64,000 nucleotides of DNA. Source: Bolinopsis microptera. Taxonomy: Eukaryota; Ctenophora; Tentaculata; Lobata; Bolinopsidae. The position numbers and the translations under genes are program-made. Under the pieces are notes generated by a model. It saw only the letters and a list, made by a program, of their open reading frames with translations, did not search any database and was not told the DNA's origin. Within the stretch, counting starts at the first letter, position 1. Every line of letters begins with the position of its first letter. The stretch covers positions 14,523,118 to 14,587,117 of the forward strand of contig NC_087078.1 in assembly GCF_026151205.1 (NCBI RefSeq), read 5' to 3'. This document shows, in pieces, positions 34,201-44,669 of this stretch.

Positions 34201-37200
34201 TAGGGGGCTATTATTTCTAAACCTAGACTTACTAAGTTTACATTTTTAGAAATTAATTTTCTTGCAGCCGTCTAGTTTTACACTGATTGTAAAGACTGGT
34301 GGATGGTGTAGTGTGGCCCTGAAAGCTTCAAGACATCCTTGTCAAAGTTACATGCCACGGCAATTGATTCAACAAGTAATCACTTCCCAAAGACACAATC
34401 TGTGTTTGATGTATATCGGGCGCTAGACTTAACAAACAGCTAAATTTTATGTCAATAAATACGCGGTGTTATCTCCCCCTTTTCGCACTGGTTTTCTGCT
34501 TTTCCACGTCTCCGAAAATTGCCACATCTCGGCTTCATAGTGCGATGCCAAGAAGTGTTGATTTTCTTTTTAGACTTGAAGCCATGACACGATACACTGA
34601 AGGCGTTTTACTCATCAAATTCGCATAAATGAGTTGGGAACATGGAAGGAATTTTTGCAAATTAACACTCTGGCAATTTTAGAAACGCTCATCAAGTTGG
34701 ATGTAATCACTTAAGGGTAAAGTTCAGATAAATATTAATAATAATATATTTTTCTTATCATTTCGGTCTTCCTGGATTGTTTTGTTTTTAAAGGGAAACA
34801 ATTTATCTGATTTTTAAGTATTTATTGAAGGTTTTACGTTACAGATTTTGGGGGAGGAAAACTCAAAGCTGACTGTAGAAAATATTGAACTGAAAAATGA
34901 GATGGCTGAGAAATCTGAAAATGAGAAATCGGTGGCTGAGATTTCGACTATCTCTGCAGATAAAGAGTTTGAGTTTGAGAAGACGATGATTGAATATACG
35001 GAGAAAGGTATTGTTAGAAATTTAAAGCCATCAACAATTAAAATACAGGGCAAAACTATATTTAACAAAAATTAGAGGCCCACACACCGTATAAAAGGCT
35101 CTCGATTAGTCATTAGCCATTTGTTTCGACAAGCAACATCCTAAAGTACATAACGGGCCAAAATTTAGTACTATATTTAGCAAATTCATCAGATTTATTC
35201 CTGTTAGCACCTGTATATTTCCAAACAACGTAAATTATGGCCTTTACCGGGGGGGGGGGGGGGGGGGGGTACTGCCCATATTCCAGAAAAAACAGTTAGT
35301 ACATGGTACTAAAGGGGGTGTCTAACCCCAAAAAACCCATTTTACCTCAAATTTCAATTTTGGGAATGGGTTTTGAGGTTTTTTTTTTGGGTTTTTTTTT
35401 GGGTTTTAAAAAAAATTTAAAAAATTTTGTAAAGTCTTCCTTTAAAGTTTAAATGAGCTCTTTAAGAAAAAGCAATTTCTGGGTGGGTATCTTATTCTAT
35501 ATACCAAAAAACAGTTAGTACCACGATTTTTCGACAGTTAGTACCGCAAAAGGCGGCAAAAGGGGTGGGTGTCTTACGTATTATCCAAAAAAACAGTTAG
35601 TACCGCAAAGGGGGTGGGTGGGGGGGGGGGGGGGGGCCAAGGGCATAAATGGAGAAAATGGAGAATTACTCATAGGTTTTTCCATTTTCTCCATAGAAAT
35701 AGTCTCCATTTTATGCCATTTTATGCCATTTTATGCCATTGAAAACCTGAAAAATTTAGAATTTCGAGAAAAATTATTTAAAAAAAGATATTTTCGGCCA
35801 ATAATGAACAGAGTATCATGAAACATGGAGAAAAGTGGTTTCAGAAAAAATTTGAAAAATGTTGACTTCGGGTCATTTTCGATACGTACCTCCCGTATCG
35901 AGAGCTCCCGATTCCGAGCTCGTGTTGCAAAGGGGAGGCCTGCCTTCCGAGATCGCATTACCTCGAGTCCAAAATTGTGTATGGAGGGGAAAAAATATTT
36001 TCGGCAAATAATGAACAGGGAAGCATGAAACGTGGAGAAAAGCGGTTTTCAGACAAAATTTGAAAAATTTTGACCGAAAAAATATTTTCGGCTTATAATG
36101 AACAAGGTAGCATGAAACGTGGAGAAAATTGTTTTTCAGAAAAACTTTGAAAAATTTTGACTTAGAAAATTACCCCTCGGTACACAATTTTGGACTCGAG
36201 GCTTCCCCCTGGTAATGCGATCTCGGAAGGCAGGCCTCCCCTTTGCAACACGAGCTCGGAATCGGGAGCTCTCGATACGAGAGGTACGTATCGAGAATGA
36301 CTCGGGCCGAAAATTTTCTAAGTCAAAATGTTTCAAAGTTTTTCTAAAAACCACTTTTCTCCACGTTTTATGCTACCCTCTTCATTATTAGCCGAAAATA
36401 TTTTTTTGGTTTTTCGGTTTATCGAAGTCTCTGCACCTACCCCTCGATAGTCGATACACAAATTTGGACTCGAGGCTTCCCCCTGGTAATGCGATCTCGG
36501 AAGGCAGGCCTCCCCTTTGCAGTGCGAGCTTGTTTCGACTTTCGAGGATGTAGGTCTCACTTCTCAGTGCCTATTACTCTCCCCTATTACTCACTCCTGC
36601 TGTAGCCTGTAGAAATAACTTTACACTAGGCTTGAGTAATTATGAGTTTGCCTGAAGTGTGCCTCTACTAACCTAGTATAAGCATCTAGTAGCCTACTAT
36701 GAGCTTTACGCCCCTAGTAAGCGTAAATAAACATGTTAGGATGTCCAATTTAGGTGTTAAATGGTGTTAAAGATGAAATTTCGAAGACAAAATTCATGGC
36801 ATAAAATGGAGAAAATGGAGAATTACTCATGGGTTTTTCCATTTTCTCCATAGAAAAAGTCTCCATTTTATGCCATTTTATGCCATTGGCCCCCCCCCCC
36901 CCCGGTGGGTGTGTCTAGTGAAAAATATCCAAAACTACACTTAGTCGACGTGATGTCCGACACTTGGTACCCGATCCCCCCCCGCCTATACTGTCATTAT
37001 GGCCTATACTGTTATCGTGGTTTTATCTATCATCTCCACTCGCTATCTACTCGACACGTTACGGGCTTTCTGCAAAATCGAAAATGTACTTATACTCGAA
37101 AAAATAATCCAAAATCCCGCAGCTCAAAAAGAAAAAACCCGGCTGCTAATGGAAATAGAGAGACTAATGGACGAGACCTCGGTTGTAGAGGAGGAGTACA

Positions 37201-40200
37201 CAACAGTGGTGTCAGACAAAGAGCGGTTGGAGGGACAGGTTGAGGACCTGAAGGGGGCTGTGACCACTGTTCAGAGTGAGAAGGAAAATACGGAAAATAA
37301 ACTCGCTAAAGTTTCAGAAAACCTGAAGAAAGTAAGAAGTTTATTGGGTGTTGTTGTGGTTAGCCTTGAGCACGAAACTTTTAGGCTGAATTTTGTATTA
37401 ACTGGTTAACTGGTTAACTTATAACTTAACTTATAACTTATTTAGGTCTCAGATGCGTCGTGGGTTGCACTTTTGATTTAATAGTCCATCATTAATTAAA
37501 CGTCTCATAACTCCAAAAGTCAAAGTTCATGAACCTCGTGACGTTCTGGACGAGCACTTTTGAATTTGACAGAATTGAAGATTCGGTCTTATAGTAGAGG
37601 TTATGCACAACTATATATTCTAGCTGACCGCACCAACTGTAATACTTCGACTTAAACCTGCCTGTAATATCAATAAATCAAGTTAATATGTAACTTATCT
37701 CGTACGAGTTCAGTTACAATTAACCTGTTATCTGTGAACTTTGTCTCAATAAAACGGCTAGACCTGATCTTGATAATGTTTTAACTCGGTGAGGTACTGG
37801 CTGTACTAGTGGCACTGTCCTGAGATACAATTTTAATCACGTGATAACTGATACTATCACGGGCACTATCTCGACTTATCATTTTAATCACGTGATAATT
37901 TCACAGGCACTAGCTCGACTTATCATTTTAATCACGTGATAATATCACAGGCACTATCTCGTCTTATCATTTTAATCACGTGATAATATCACAGGTACTA
38001 TCTCGACTTATCATTTTAATCACGTGATAATATCACAGGCACTATCTCGACTTATCATTTTAATCACGTGATACTATCACAGGCACTATCTCGACTTATC
38101 ATTTTAATCACGTGATAATATCACAGGCACTAGCTCGACTTATCATTTTAATCACGTGATACTATTACAGGCACTAGCTCGAGTTATCATTTTAATCACG
38201 TGATACTATCACAGGCACTAGCTCGACTTATCATTTTAATCGCGTGATAATATCACAGGCACTAGCTCGACTTATCATTTTAATCACGTGATACTATTAC
38301 AGGCACTAGCTCGACTTATCATTTTAATCACGTGATACTATCACAAGCACTATCTCGACTTATCATTTTAATCACGTGATACTATTACAGGCACTAGCTC
38401 GACTGGAGGTTAAAGACGCTAAGATAGAAGAACTGTCAGATCAGGTGACCGGGGTGGAGAAGAAGCTGGTCGAGTCAAATGAGCTGGTGGCGTTCTTCAG
38501 GAGCAACCAGACTGACGAATACAAGGTGGGATTGAGTTGAAATGGGTGTGGTCACGTGTAATGTGAAATGAAAGTTTTACTCTTTGAAACTTTTTGAAAG
38601 ATTTCGTTTAAGGTGGTTTTAGTTGGGATTATCTGTGTTACCCAGCGTTAGAGTAGTGGTCAGGTTTTGGGGCTTTAAGGGTTGTCGAAGGTCGCAGGTG
38701 TATATTTTATCAGAGCTTTGAATCATTATGTATATATATATGTAACTTTGTTTGAAAAGCATTAATATATACATATATATTAATGCTTTTCAAATAAAGT
38801 TACAACGAATTCTTCATGTAATGCATACTGGGTTTGGACAGGATGTCCCGTTTAAAATATTTCCATCACGTTACATTACATAATTCTCAATAAATGTAAT
38901 AGATTTGTAGTGTTGTAATTGGTTTAAAACTATCTAAGATTTGTTGAGTGACCGCTTTTTTCAGGCCGCAAGATTGGGACTGAGTGAAGTTTCCACACCC
39001 TCCTCAACAGTCGAGACAGCGAATTACGTCACAGGAAATGACGTCACACCGTACGTATCCAGTAACGTCACAAGTTTGACACAGCAAATAGAGGAACTAA
39101 CTCAGAAAGTCAGGGACGCTGAAGCGAGATGTGGAAAGCTTGCGGAGATTGTTAGGGACAAAGACTTAAAGCTGGATTTAATAGAGGCTGAGGTAGAGCC
39201 AATCTTCTTTATTTATGGGAACATTTTACTGCGGTCGCTTTTCGTACTGTATTTTATGCTATAGTTCGCGGTGGAGTTTAGCTATTTAAATTGAACAATT
39301 TTTCGGCACCGATATTTCGTTCTGTAATTTGGTTGTCGCGACACTAAATGATCCAGACGTCGAAAATTTGATAAATAAAAGGTTATTTAGAACGCAAGTT
39401 TTGGATCAAAAATGGAGCATTTAATAATTTAGATTGCGACCAATATTTTACCCAAGTCCCAATATAAATGGCTATAATCTACAGTATCAACGTCACGGTT
39501 GTTAACTAGAAGTTAATAAAATATTCGTTGTAGATTGCAATGAATGAAACGTTGATGTTTACCTGAAAATTTACTTTTGAAGTTGAATGAATTGCAATAA
39601 AGCTTAAAATGGTACGAATTTTAAGTACCAAATTTAAAAGTGCATTTTAAAATTGAAGTACGTCATAAATTATTGGGTTATTTGTCGGACAAAGTATGAA
39701 CTAATTGCTGGAATGCATGTCAAATTGATTATGAAATGACCGTCTGAATGCTGTTCTTTTCCATGGCAATTGGAAACAATTTCTCATAAAATTTGAGCAA
39801 TTCTAACTCTATTTTTTAATAATCCTAATGTGGTTAACAGCCACTAAATCCTATCCTATATGGCCTATTCTAAAGTTTCATCATGAAAAATACTGTAACT
39901 ATAGCATCTATTGTGCAACTATGCATAATTGTAATGACGAGTAGACATTGTAATTCACAATAATAGCTACTAATTATGACACTATCTCAGATGCTGAGTG
40001 CAGGAGACGCGTCTCTCAGTGAAGCCGAAACGAATAAGCTCATAGACCAAAACATGAGGCTACAGAAAGTTTGCACAAATACGGATAAGGAGTTGGAAAG
40101 TATGAAGCAGCAGAACTTGGAGATCATCCACCAGCGAGACTTTTATCAGGATCAGGTGTGGATTATTTAATTGATGTGTATTATTTATTTAATTAGCTGT

Positions 40201-43200
40201 AACGTGATCTAAGTTTTACAAGTTTTCCGTGATCTTATCTTGGACCATAATATTTTGTTATCATTCGTTACTTTAACGCCTCCAGTACAAGACACCCTTC
40301 CAATTCTCAAAATATTGCGACGAAATACTGTTGTCTACAGATAGAGATGTCTGGATATGATAATCAAAATAAATCGTCTCGATATTTTATATGGAATCAC
40401 GTCCGAGTAGTGCTGATAATTAAAATTAGAATAATATGAGAACATTCCTCTAAACTACAACTCCACCCGACTCGATCAAAGCCCCTTAACCGGTAGTTTG
40501 CCGCTAGTTTCCCATCATTTCCAGGCCAAGAAGCTTCACGAAAGCATGGAAGCCCTACGAGCGGAAGCTAACAAACTGATATCAGATGTCAATGATCGTG
40601 AGCAGAAGACCGCGACCGAGCTCGAAAGGTTTGTTGTAAACTCGTCTGTAATTAAAATAGTTCCGGTAATTGTTGTAATTTTAGAATTAAGGAGTTACCT
40701 TTTGGTGTGTGTTGAAGATTATTTAAACAAATACAGGAATTTTGGTTACCTAGCGTTATATCGATAGTCTTGTATATCGTTGATAGTTAATTCTGAATAA
40801 TTGCGCGGCTCAAGCGAAAAAGTCAAAGCCGTGTCGCAAAACAGCTGTCTAGCCGTATTTTTATTCCATAATTACTGAGACCATTACACCATGGCTTGCA
40901 CAATATCCACACACCTTAGTTTTAGTCGCTCAGTAGGATTTATACGAGTATACTGTGAAAACGTGGATGCCTTAGTGGAAAAATAATTTATGATTTTAGT
41001 CCGCTGTAATGACAATAATTTCGAATATCATTAGAAAAATGCGACAAAAATTATGTCCGACGAAAATTATGTCCGACGAAAAGGAAGGTCTGAAAAAAAG
41101 AAGTAATTGTGTCTGAGGAATAATTTTGGTTTTGAATGACGAATGACAAAGACTGGTCTTCGATAAAGTTAAAATTGCAAATTCTCGGCAATTTTAGCTG
41201 GGAAATGAGAATGCTCTTCAGTTGATCACAATTTGCAGATCGTTCATTTGACGTTGTACTGAACTTTTCATTAACTTAATTTATTGTGTTAAATTCGGGA
41301 AGCATCAGAAATTTAATTTTGAATTTTAAAGTAATTTTTGTTTAAATAATGCTATTACATGACACAGTTTAAGGTATGATGTAATGAGTAATCCAGACGA
41401 AAATTACGATCTGCAAAGATAACAGAATTATTAAACTACAGAATTATCAAACTAAAATTTCATTATTATTGTGTCAACTGATATTAATAATCAACAGGCA
41501 TGGTCATAAGATTACCAGTCCTAAAATACTCAGCGATTGTAATAGTTGATATAAAATAGTCAAAAAAATGTTATATCTATTTTACTGAATAAAAAGAAAA
41601 CAGTTATATCTCACTCATCCCAGAGATTCTGCCACTCCTGATAAAATAACGTTTAAAGAAATGATTATACCAAACAATACTGTCCACAGTCCAGGTTTTA
41701 CGCCATGGTCGAGATACTCACAAAATTAAATCAGATTATAACAACATAACATATTTTAATTAATTATAACAAACTACATCACATGTACAGGCTGCAGGAG
41801 CATCTGGTAAAAGCTGAGGAAACTCACACTGAGGATTATTTGTTAGCCACACGAAGCGAGCAGGATCTCCGGGCTGAGGTGGCTGGACTTAGAGAACAGA
41901 TACTCACTGCCAACCAGTCTCTTCATTCTGTCAGGTAAACTAGTATGAGAGTATTCAGTATGAGATAAGAAAAATACGATGACCCTTCACTGAAATGAGC
42001 TTACTTTCTAATAATTGTGGACGGGTACAGCTATTTTCACATCCGACTTTCACTATTTTTGCTACGATAGTTCTAGTTTGGTGAAGTCACGTATTTCCAA
42101 CTTAACAAAACCTGCCTCCAGAGCGGAGAGCTCCCACAAGATATCAGAGTTGACATCCCAAGTGCACGTGCTGACTAAACAGCGCGACACCGCGCTCCAA
42201 CAAGTCAGCTCTGCGGGGGACTCGGCAGCGTCCTGTCAGTCATCTCTCTCCAACCTTCAAATTGTTCTGGAACAATTCCAGCAAGGTCAGTCTTTATTTT
42301 GGGGTTTGGAGCCCACAACCAGAAACACCGCAGTCTGGCTGCAAGGAAATTTTGGATTTAAGAGGAAATTTTGTGCTGGAGAGGACATTTTTTAGGGCAA
42401 AAGAAAACTTTTAGGGGAGAGAAATTGAACTGCCAGGAAATAAAAAAACTTCCTGGGTTTGGAGACTTTCAGGTTTGTTTCAAGTCTGCAATGTTGTTAT
42501 ATCAGTTGTTATCTTCTAATTTAAACTGTGGTGGATACCCTGATTGGTATTCTGAAATTTAACACCTCAGCAACATTATATAGTACGTGTTATATATATA
42601 TATAGTACGTGTGGCGTGTACTTTGTACACACGTGTGTAGACTGTAACTACATCTTGTGACTTGTACCCCATTTTAAACCATTGACAATTATATATGTGT
42701 GTAAAGTAGGGCCAACTGTCAGTCACTGGGATGTACATTGTACATACATACATAGTGCAGCAGTAGAGGCACCATTAAATTGCGGTGTTTGTGGAGCGCA
42801 TAATTTGTCGTATATTTTCTGCATCTCAATAATTTTGTAATAAAAGTCGAAAAGTCTTAGGTCCACACAATTCACGATTTTCTCTAACGGTTCCTCTGAA
42901 TATAGTGATGCTAGTGGCTGCTAGTGGCTGCTACTCACTGTTACAAGTATGAATCGCTTCGTCATTGAGCCAATTAAGGAAAGCATCTCAATGTAGTATA
43001 TTATCAATATCTGAGATCATGCGTAACATTGAAGAATTTGCAGCGTTTCTATCAACGAATGAATTTGTCGGTCGGTTAGTTCTGTAATTATTAAAATCTC
43101 ATTAAATTTAATTTACCGTATTAACTACTTGAAAGGTGGCGACACCTTGATAACCTCATCAACTGGAAACTGTATGATATTGTAGATATAGCTCACGCAA

Positions 43201-44589
43201 TCCACTCATATCGCTGCAGAAGTTTGGAGTCGTAGCAGTGAAGCTTGAGAAGGGTACTAGTCTCGGAGTGGAGTAGCGGCATTAGGTCCACTTTTTTGAG
43301 TAGGGCTGAGAAGTGAGAAGGGCTAGTCTCGGAGTCGTAGCTGCATTAGCTCCGATATTGTGAGGAGGGCTAGTCTGGGAGTTATCGCTTAAACGTAGAC
43401 CCGATCATTTCACCGCGACTACACTGACTCGGAGCCATGTTTGGAACTTTAACTACTTACAATTCTGTAGTCTACCCTGAATTGGCAATTGATTACCGTC
43501 CCGTCTATCAAAGATCCCTTGTCGGCCTAAAACTCAATTCAAATTTGTCAATTTGGTATCAGTGAAACCTAGCTTTCCGGGTCTTTGGATTGGATGGTAA
43601 CTTACAGCAAAGAGGGAGCCAGCTTCCTATCTAATATTCATCTGCAATTGTTGTATTATCGACAAATTCGTGACATCTCATTCTCCGACTTTCTTTTGAC
43701 ATATCTGATACCCCGCACCCTGACTCATCAGATAAACGCAGAACGATTTATTTAGAGTTCACGCTAAGCATTTACAGTGTCGTATTCCGCCCATCTCGGC
43801 CCCGCTGACATGTTTTAATCGAAAAATGCCCTGAAACGGACGGAAAAGAAGTGAAGTGTCCCGACAAAGTCTAGTTCTTCACATGTTATTAGAGGGGTTT
43901 TGTTGGAGTTGTGGAAACAGTGCGTGACGGAATACACGCTAAATATTAAATGTGAGGATAAGGTCTTGTCTCATTTAAATATCAGGCTCAGTTAAAGAAA
44001 AAAAAAAGAGATCCATATCTGCTACAACTACTTTTTATCTGGAGATTCCAAGACCAATATTGATAGCTTGATACTGAACAGGCGGTTAATAAAGTATCGC
44101 GACTAAACCATGAGACAAGCTGGAGGGGGGATCATTTCATAACAAGACCACGGTCGTATTGCAGCTATCCATCACGGCATAATACAGAATAAGTTAACTA
44201 TAAATTACTATCGAAGTTATACTCCATCTATTTCCTCTCTTTTATATACATCTATTGTTATTAACGGCTAGCCACATAGAAACTGTCGCTGTAACTTCTA
44301 CCTACCTAGTGTTAAATACTTTTGATTTTCAGCGGATTGAAGTGCAAAAGAACTTACTATTTTATATTTAACAGTTAGACAATGTCTCAATGTTAAGCTA
44401 GCTCTTTATTGAATTGAGAGCGGATCTTTTGTTCCACCATCGCGTCTGACATTTCACTCAATTAACATTTGGCCAATTATTTCAGACCGGGAAGGGTACG
44501 CATCAGAGATTCAGCATCAGTACAAGAGGGATTTAGATGTGATGACCGGCAAGTTGGATGTTGCTAATACTACCATATCTAAACTAGAG
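25242..44589 (+). CDS. TRIP11: Golgin, TRIP11/GMAP-210-like (23 exons; C-terminal exons not found)
   Basis: Exons in phase: 25242-25365, 25629-25705, 29243-29353, 29540-29731, 30531-30587, 30802-30937, 31061-31161, 31309-31505, 31692-31818, 31963-32049, 32479-32646, 33077-33221, 33393-33668, 33852-34018, 34845-35007, 37123-37331, 38391-38525, 38965-39192, 39991-40155, 40525-40628, 41791-41934, 42122-42285, 44486-44589. They give about 1127 residues. The N-terminus, GWLGGYAKSVAGTVSAFTQD, matches the amphipathic lipid-packing (ALPS) helix by which GMAP-210 binds curved membranes. Almost everything after it is heptad-rich coiled coil. The IDFSDPFMCEMEIGRLIDEN segment and the late segments RLQEHLVKAEETHTEDYLLA, VLTKQRDTALQQVSSAGDSA and LSNLQIVLEQFQQ align by eye with TRIP11. 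The protein tethers vesicles at the cis-Golgi. The GRAB-type C-terminus is not visible in the window. Introns hold an RTE LINE, G-capped elements and a minisatellite. Exon 31061-31161 uses a weak GTTCAC donor. Confidence 0.88.
25871..29060 (-). mobile_element. RTE-type LINE, full-length-looking, antisense in golgin intron 2
   Basis: It contains an intact endonuclease plus reverse transcriptase ORF (25968-28985). The element ends are not certain. An imperfect repeat (TTTAACTGAATCTATATGTT at about 25847 against TTTAACTTAATTTATATGTT at about 29084) may be its target duplication. Alternatively the 20-bp repeat ATCAGAGGTAATGTTTATAA (25699-25718 and 29106-29125), which spans the exon-2 donor, may be. 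The intact frame suggests a recent insertion. Confidence 0.85.
25968..28985 (-). CDS. RTE-like ORF2: apurinic endonuclease and reverse transcriptase (1005 aa)
   Basis: N-terminal endonuclease motifs: ATFNVRGLSKEVD (about 11-23), LDVIALQETK (metal-binding Glu), VMGDFNGRLG and DYVGRHGMGKRNHNG, ending IDYILCKRR and SSDHRLVICTIEL (catalytic Asp-His). The RT follows, with GPDNTPNELLKYGG, LRPLTLCNCARKLLS, motif A GLDMSSAFDTI, motif B NGGPQGDSVSG and motif C AYSDDIDYLGED (about residue 736). The post-RT region ends RAELSRWKMLGHILR, typical of RTE-clade proteins. The catalytic box is YSDD where YADD is usual; both Asp are kept, so activity is plausible. The endonuclease nicks the target and the RT copies element RNA in place. 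No separate ORF1 is visible. It may have been cis-mobile recently; expression is unknown. Confidence 0.9.
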   Translation of the reverse strand: MIPLSLILALATFNVRGLSKEVDQHILGRDCTQYKLDVIALQETKITQPSEAMLPCGNKLIIIEQKDACYAGLGFVVSKRLVPYIVQYHRVSDRVAWIDFRLPVKHGEPVMFRAVNVYCPTNTKSELRPEIVRKLYKQVSSAIVVPSRHELFVMGDFNGRLGKLDDSDYVNGVSDYVGRHGMGKRNHNGHYLLNFMCRNDLFAANTAFLHRASHRTTYEGLVNGKGQSGKKRKVFTQIDYILCKRRSKCLLRDARSHNGMVFSSDHRLVICTIELSKRPLFYAKAPKRPKMFDTRRLTSDPDCKRMYEHDIASRLSTVIPSGDPNKDFAVVLGEVHKSAAETLGYRKAKNKCFFSNDPTVVALVAERHDIRLALASTNKPCDSSVLRGRRNKLGKDIKKRLKELECAKADQLAEEISSTDDTRQMFEAVRSLAKTKETKPIVVHNKDGYPIGTDLAKAEVLRDWYEEQLTGDEPALDPFEGPPSPLDCPITEYEVKTATKRLKNGKANGPDNTPNELLKYGGSALCVHYAKIINTCFEENLFLDAVGECFITPLQKPGKTPGELKSLRPLTLCNCARKLLSLITLRRIEAKVDAYTGPWQAAYKQKRSCGDLVWCHRMLISIVKEREWSFHKMGLDMSSAFDTISRQTVLNLLDDAGCTRDEIRLVRFLLSNTKIKVRVNNATSLEFISTNGGPQGDSVSGLCFTITLAGACYHLRAVPLRPTPPISPSGMPEEDAYSDDIDYLGEDKDALEALLPVATKVFKEWNLNINESKTEFVHVYIAGKDEVMDDGKPLRMQMNEEWCSSKLLGSLLESRKDVTRRIMLANVAFQNFKKVWCQSKIPLQKKLKVYEAQVVSILMYNSSCWGMPKSYWDKLDACHRNHLRKIMNVSWPRSMMSKDTLYKQSNSTPMSERAELSRWKMLGHILRSDERSPAQAALCFAVEMCSEVGRLGAHRRNLLHHLKVDLWKRFILLESYDDILHLRELASNRGYWSKLFDFILEYKSI
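30658..30723 (+). other. Exon-like segment with in-frame stop in golgin intron
   Basis: After a good acceptor (ACATCTACAG) comes a phase-0 stretch VLQEFRSKAMKSTYHEINFL that reads like coiled coil and ends in TAA at 30721-30723. Skipping it keeps the golgin frame intact (30531-30587 to 30802-30937). It could be a decayed exon or a regulated poison exon; no donor precedes the stop. Confidence 0.3.
32707..32868. mobile_element. Small MITE (about 160 bp) with TATTACGTAAGCC inverted ends
   Basis: ACTGTTCGCGTATTACGTAA at the left is matched by the imperfect inverse around GGCTTACGTAATATGTGAGC at the right. The internal sequence is short, C-rich and non-coding. It lies within a golgin intron. Confidence 0.55.
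35248..36983. mobile_element. G-capped element 4, host of a nested G-capped element
   Basis: The left end is a run of 25 G (35249-35273) then TACTGCCC; the right end is GGTACCCGATCCCCCCCC (to 36983). The flanks GCCTTTAC and GCCTATAC match at 7 of 8 positions, a possible 8-bp target duplication. Repeated modules of the type GGGTGGGTGTCTTA…AAACAGTTAGTACC occur near 35480, 35530 and 35570, and a diverged one near 36905. Element 2 (35621-36903) is inserted into the last full module. No ORF is present. It lies in the golgin intron between 35007 and 37123. Confidence 0.5.
35613..36911. mobile_element. G-capped non-autonomous element 2 with 8-bp target duplication
   Basis: A G-run (35621-35636) followed by CCAA starts the element; TTGG plus 14 C (36890-36903) ends it. 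GGTGGGTG flanks both sides (35613-35620, 36904-36911). A block of about 100 bp with GGCATAAAATGGAG, AATGGAGAATTACTCATGGG and the inverse CTCCATTTTATGCC occurs in the same orientation at both ends and is itself a hairpin. The interior has tandem modules (ATATTTTCGG…ATGAACA…ATGAAACGTGGAGAAAA) at about 35785, 35992 and 36078, inverted near 36330-36410. It also has a second module (CTCGAGTCCAAAATTGTGTA, AAGGGGAGGCCTGCCTTCCG) at 35868-35988, inverted at 36165-36325 and again at 36437-36545. No coding capacity is visible. Confidence 0.7.
37818..38390 (+). repeat. 44-bp minisatellite made of copies of a splice acceptor and exon start
   Basis: About 13 tandem units, consensus GCACTAGCTCGACT + TATCATTTTAATCACGTGAT + ACTATCACAG, abut the golgin exon that starts GCACTAGCTCGACTGGAGG at 38391. 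Each unit thus repeats the last bases of the intron (ending CAG in most units) and the first 14 bases of the exon. Each also holds the palindrome ATCACGTGAT with the E-box CACGTG (one unit has CGCGTG). Unit 12 ends CACAA instead of CACAG. The first unit is diverged. Confidence 0.93.
38740..38806. repeat. Long AT-rich hairpin in golgin intron
   Basis: GTAACTTTGTTTGAAAAGCA-TTAATATA and its inverse TATATTAATGCTTTTCAAAT-AAAGTTAC form an almost perfect stem of about 28 bp. It is consistent with a minimal foldback element or a TA-rich palindrome. Confidence 0.7.
42590..42745. repeat. TA/TG-rich low-complexity sequence with nested palindromes
   Basis: It contains (TA)n, GTGTACTTTGTACACACGTG and repeated GTACAT motifs. 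It lies in the long golgin intron 42286-44485, which otherwise holds only loosely repeated 100-bp modules (GAGAAGGGCTAGTCTCGGAG-type) at about 43210-43390. Confidence 0.4.
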
Positions 44590-44669
44590 GTGAGTTTGGA
44601 ATTATTTAGTTGATCTTTTACAGGGACGTGGTCAGGTAAAAATTTTAAACCGAAGGTCTGTTATTATAT

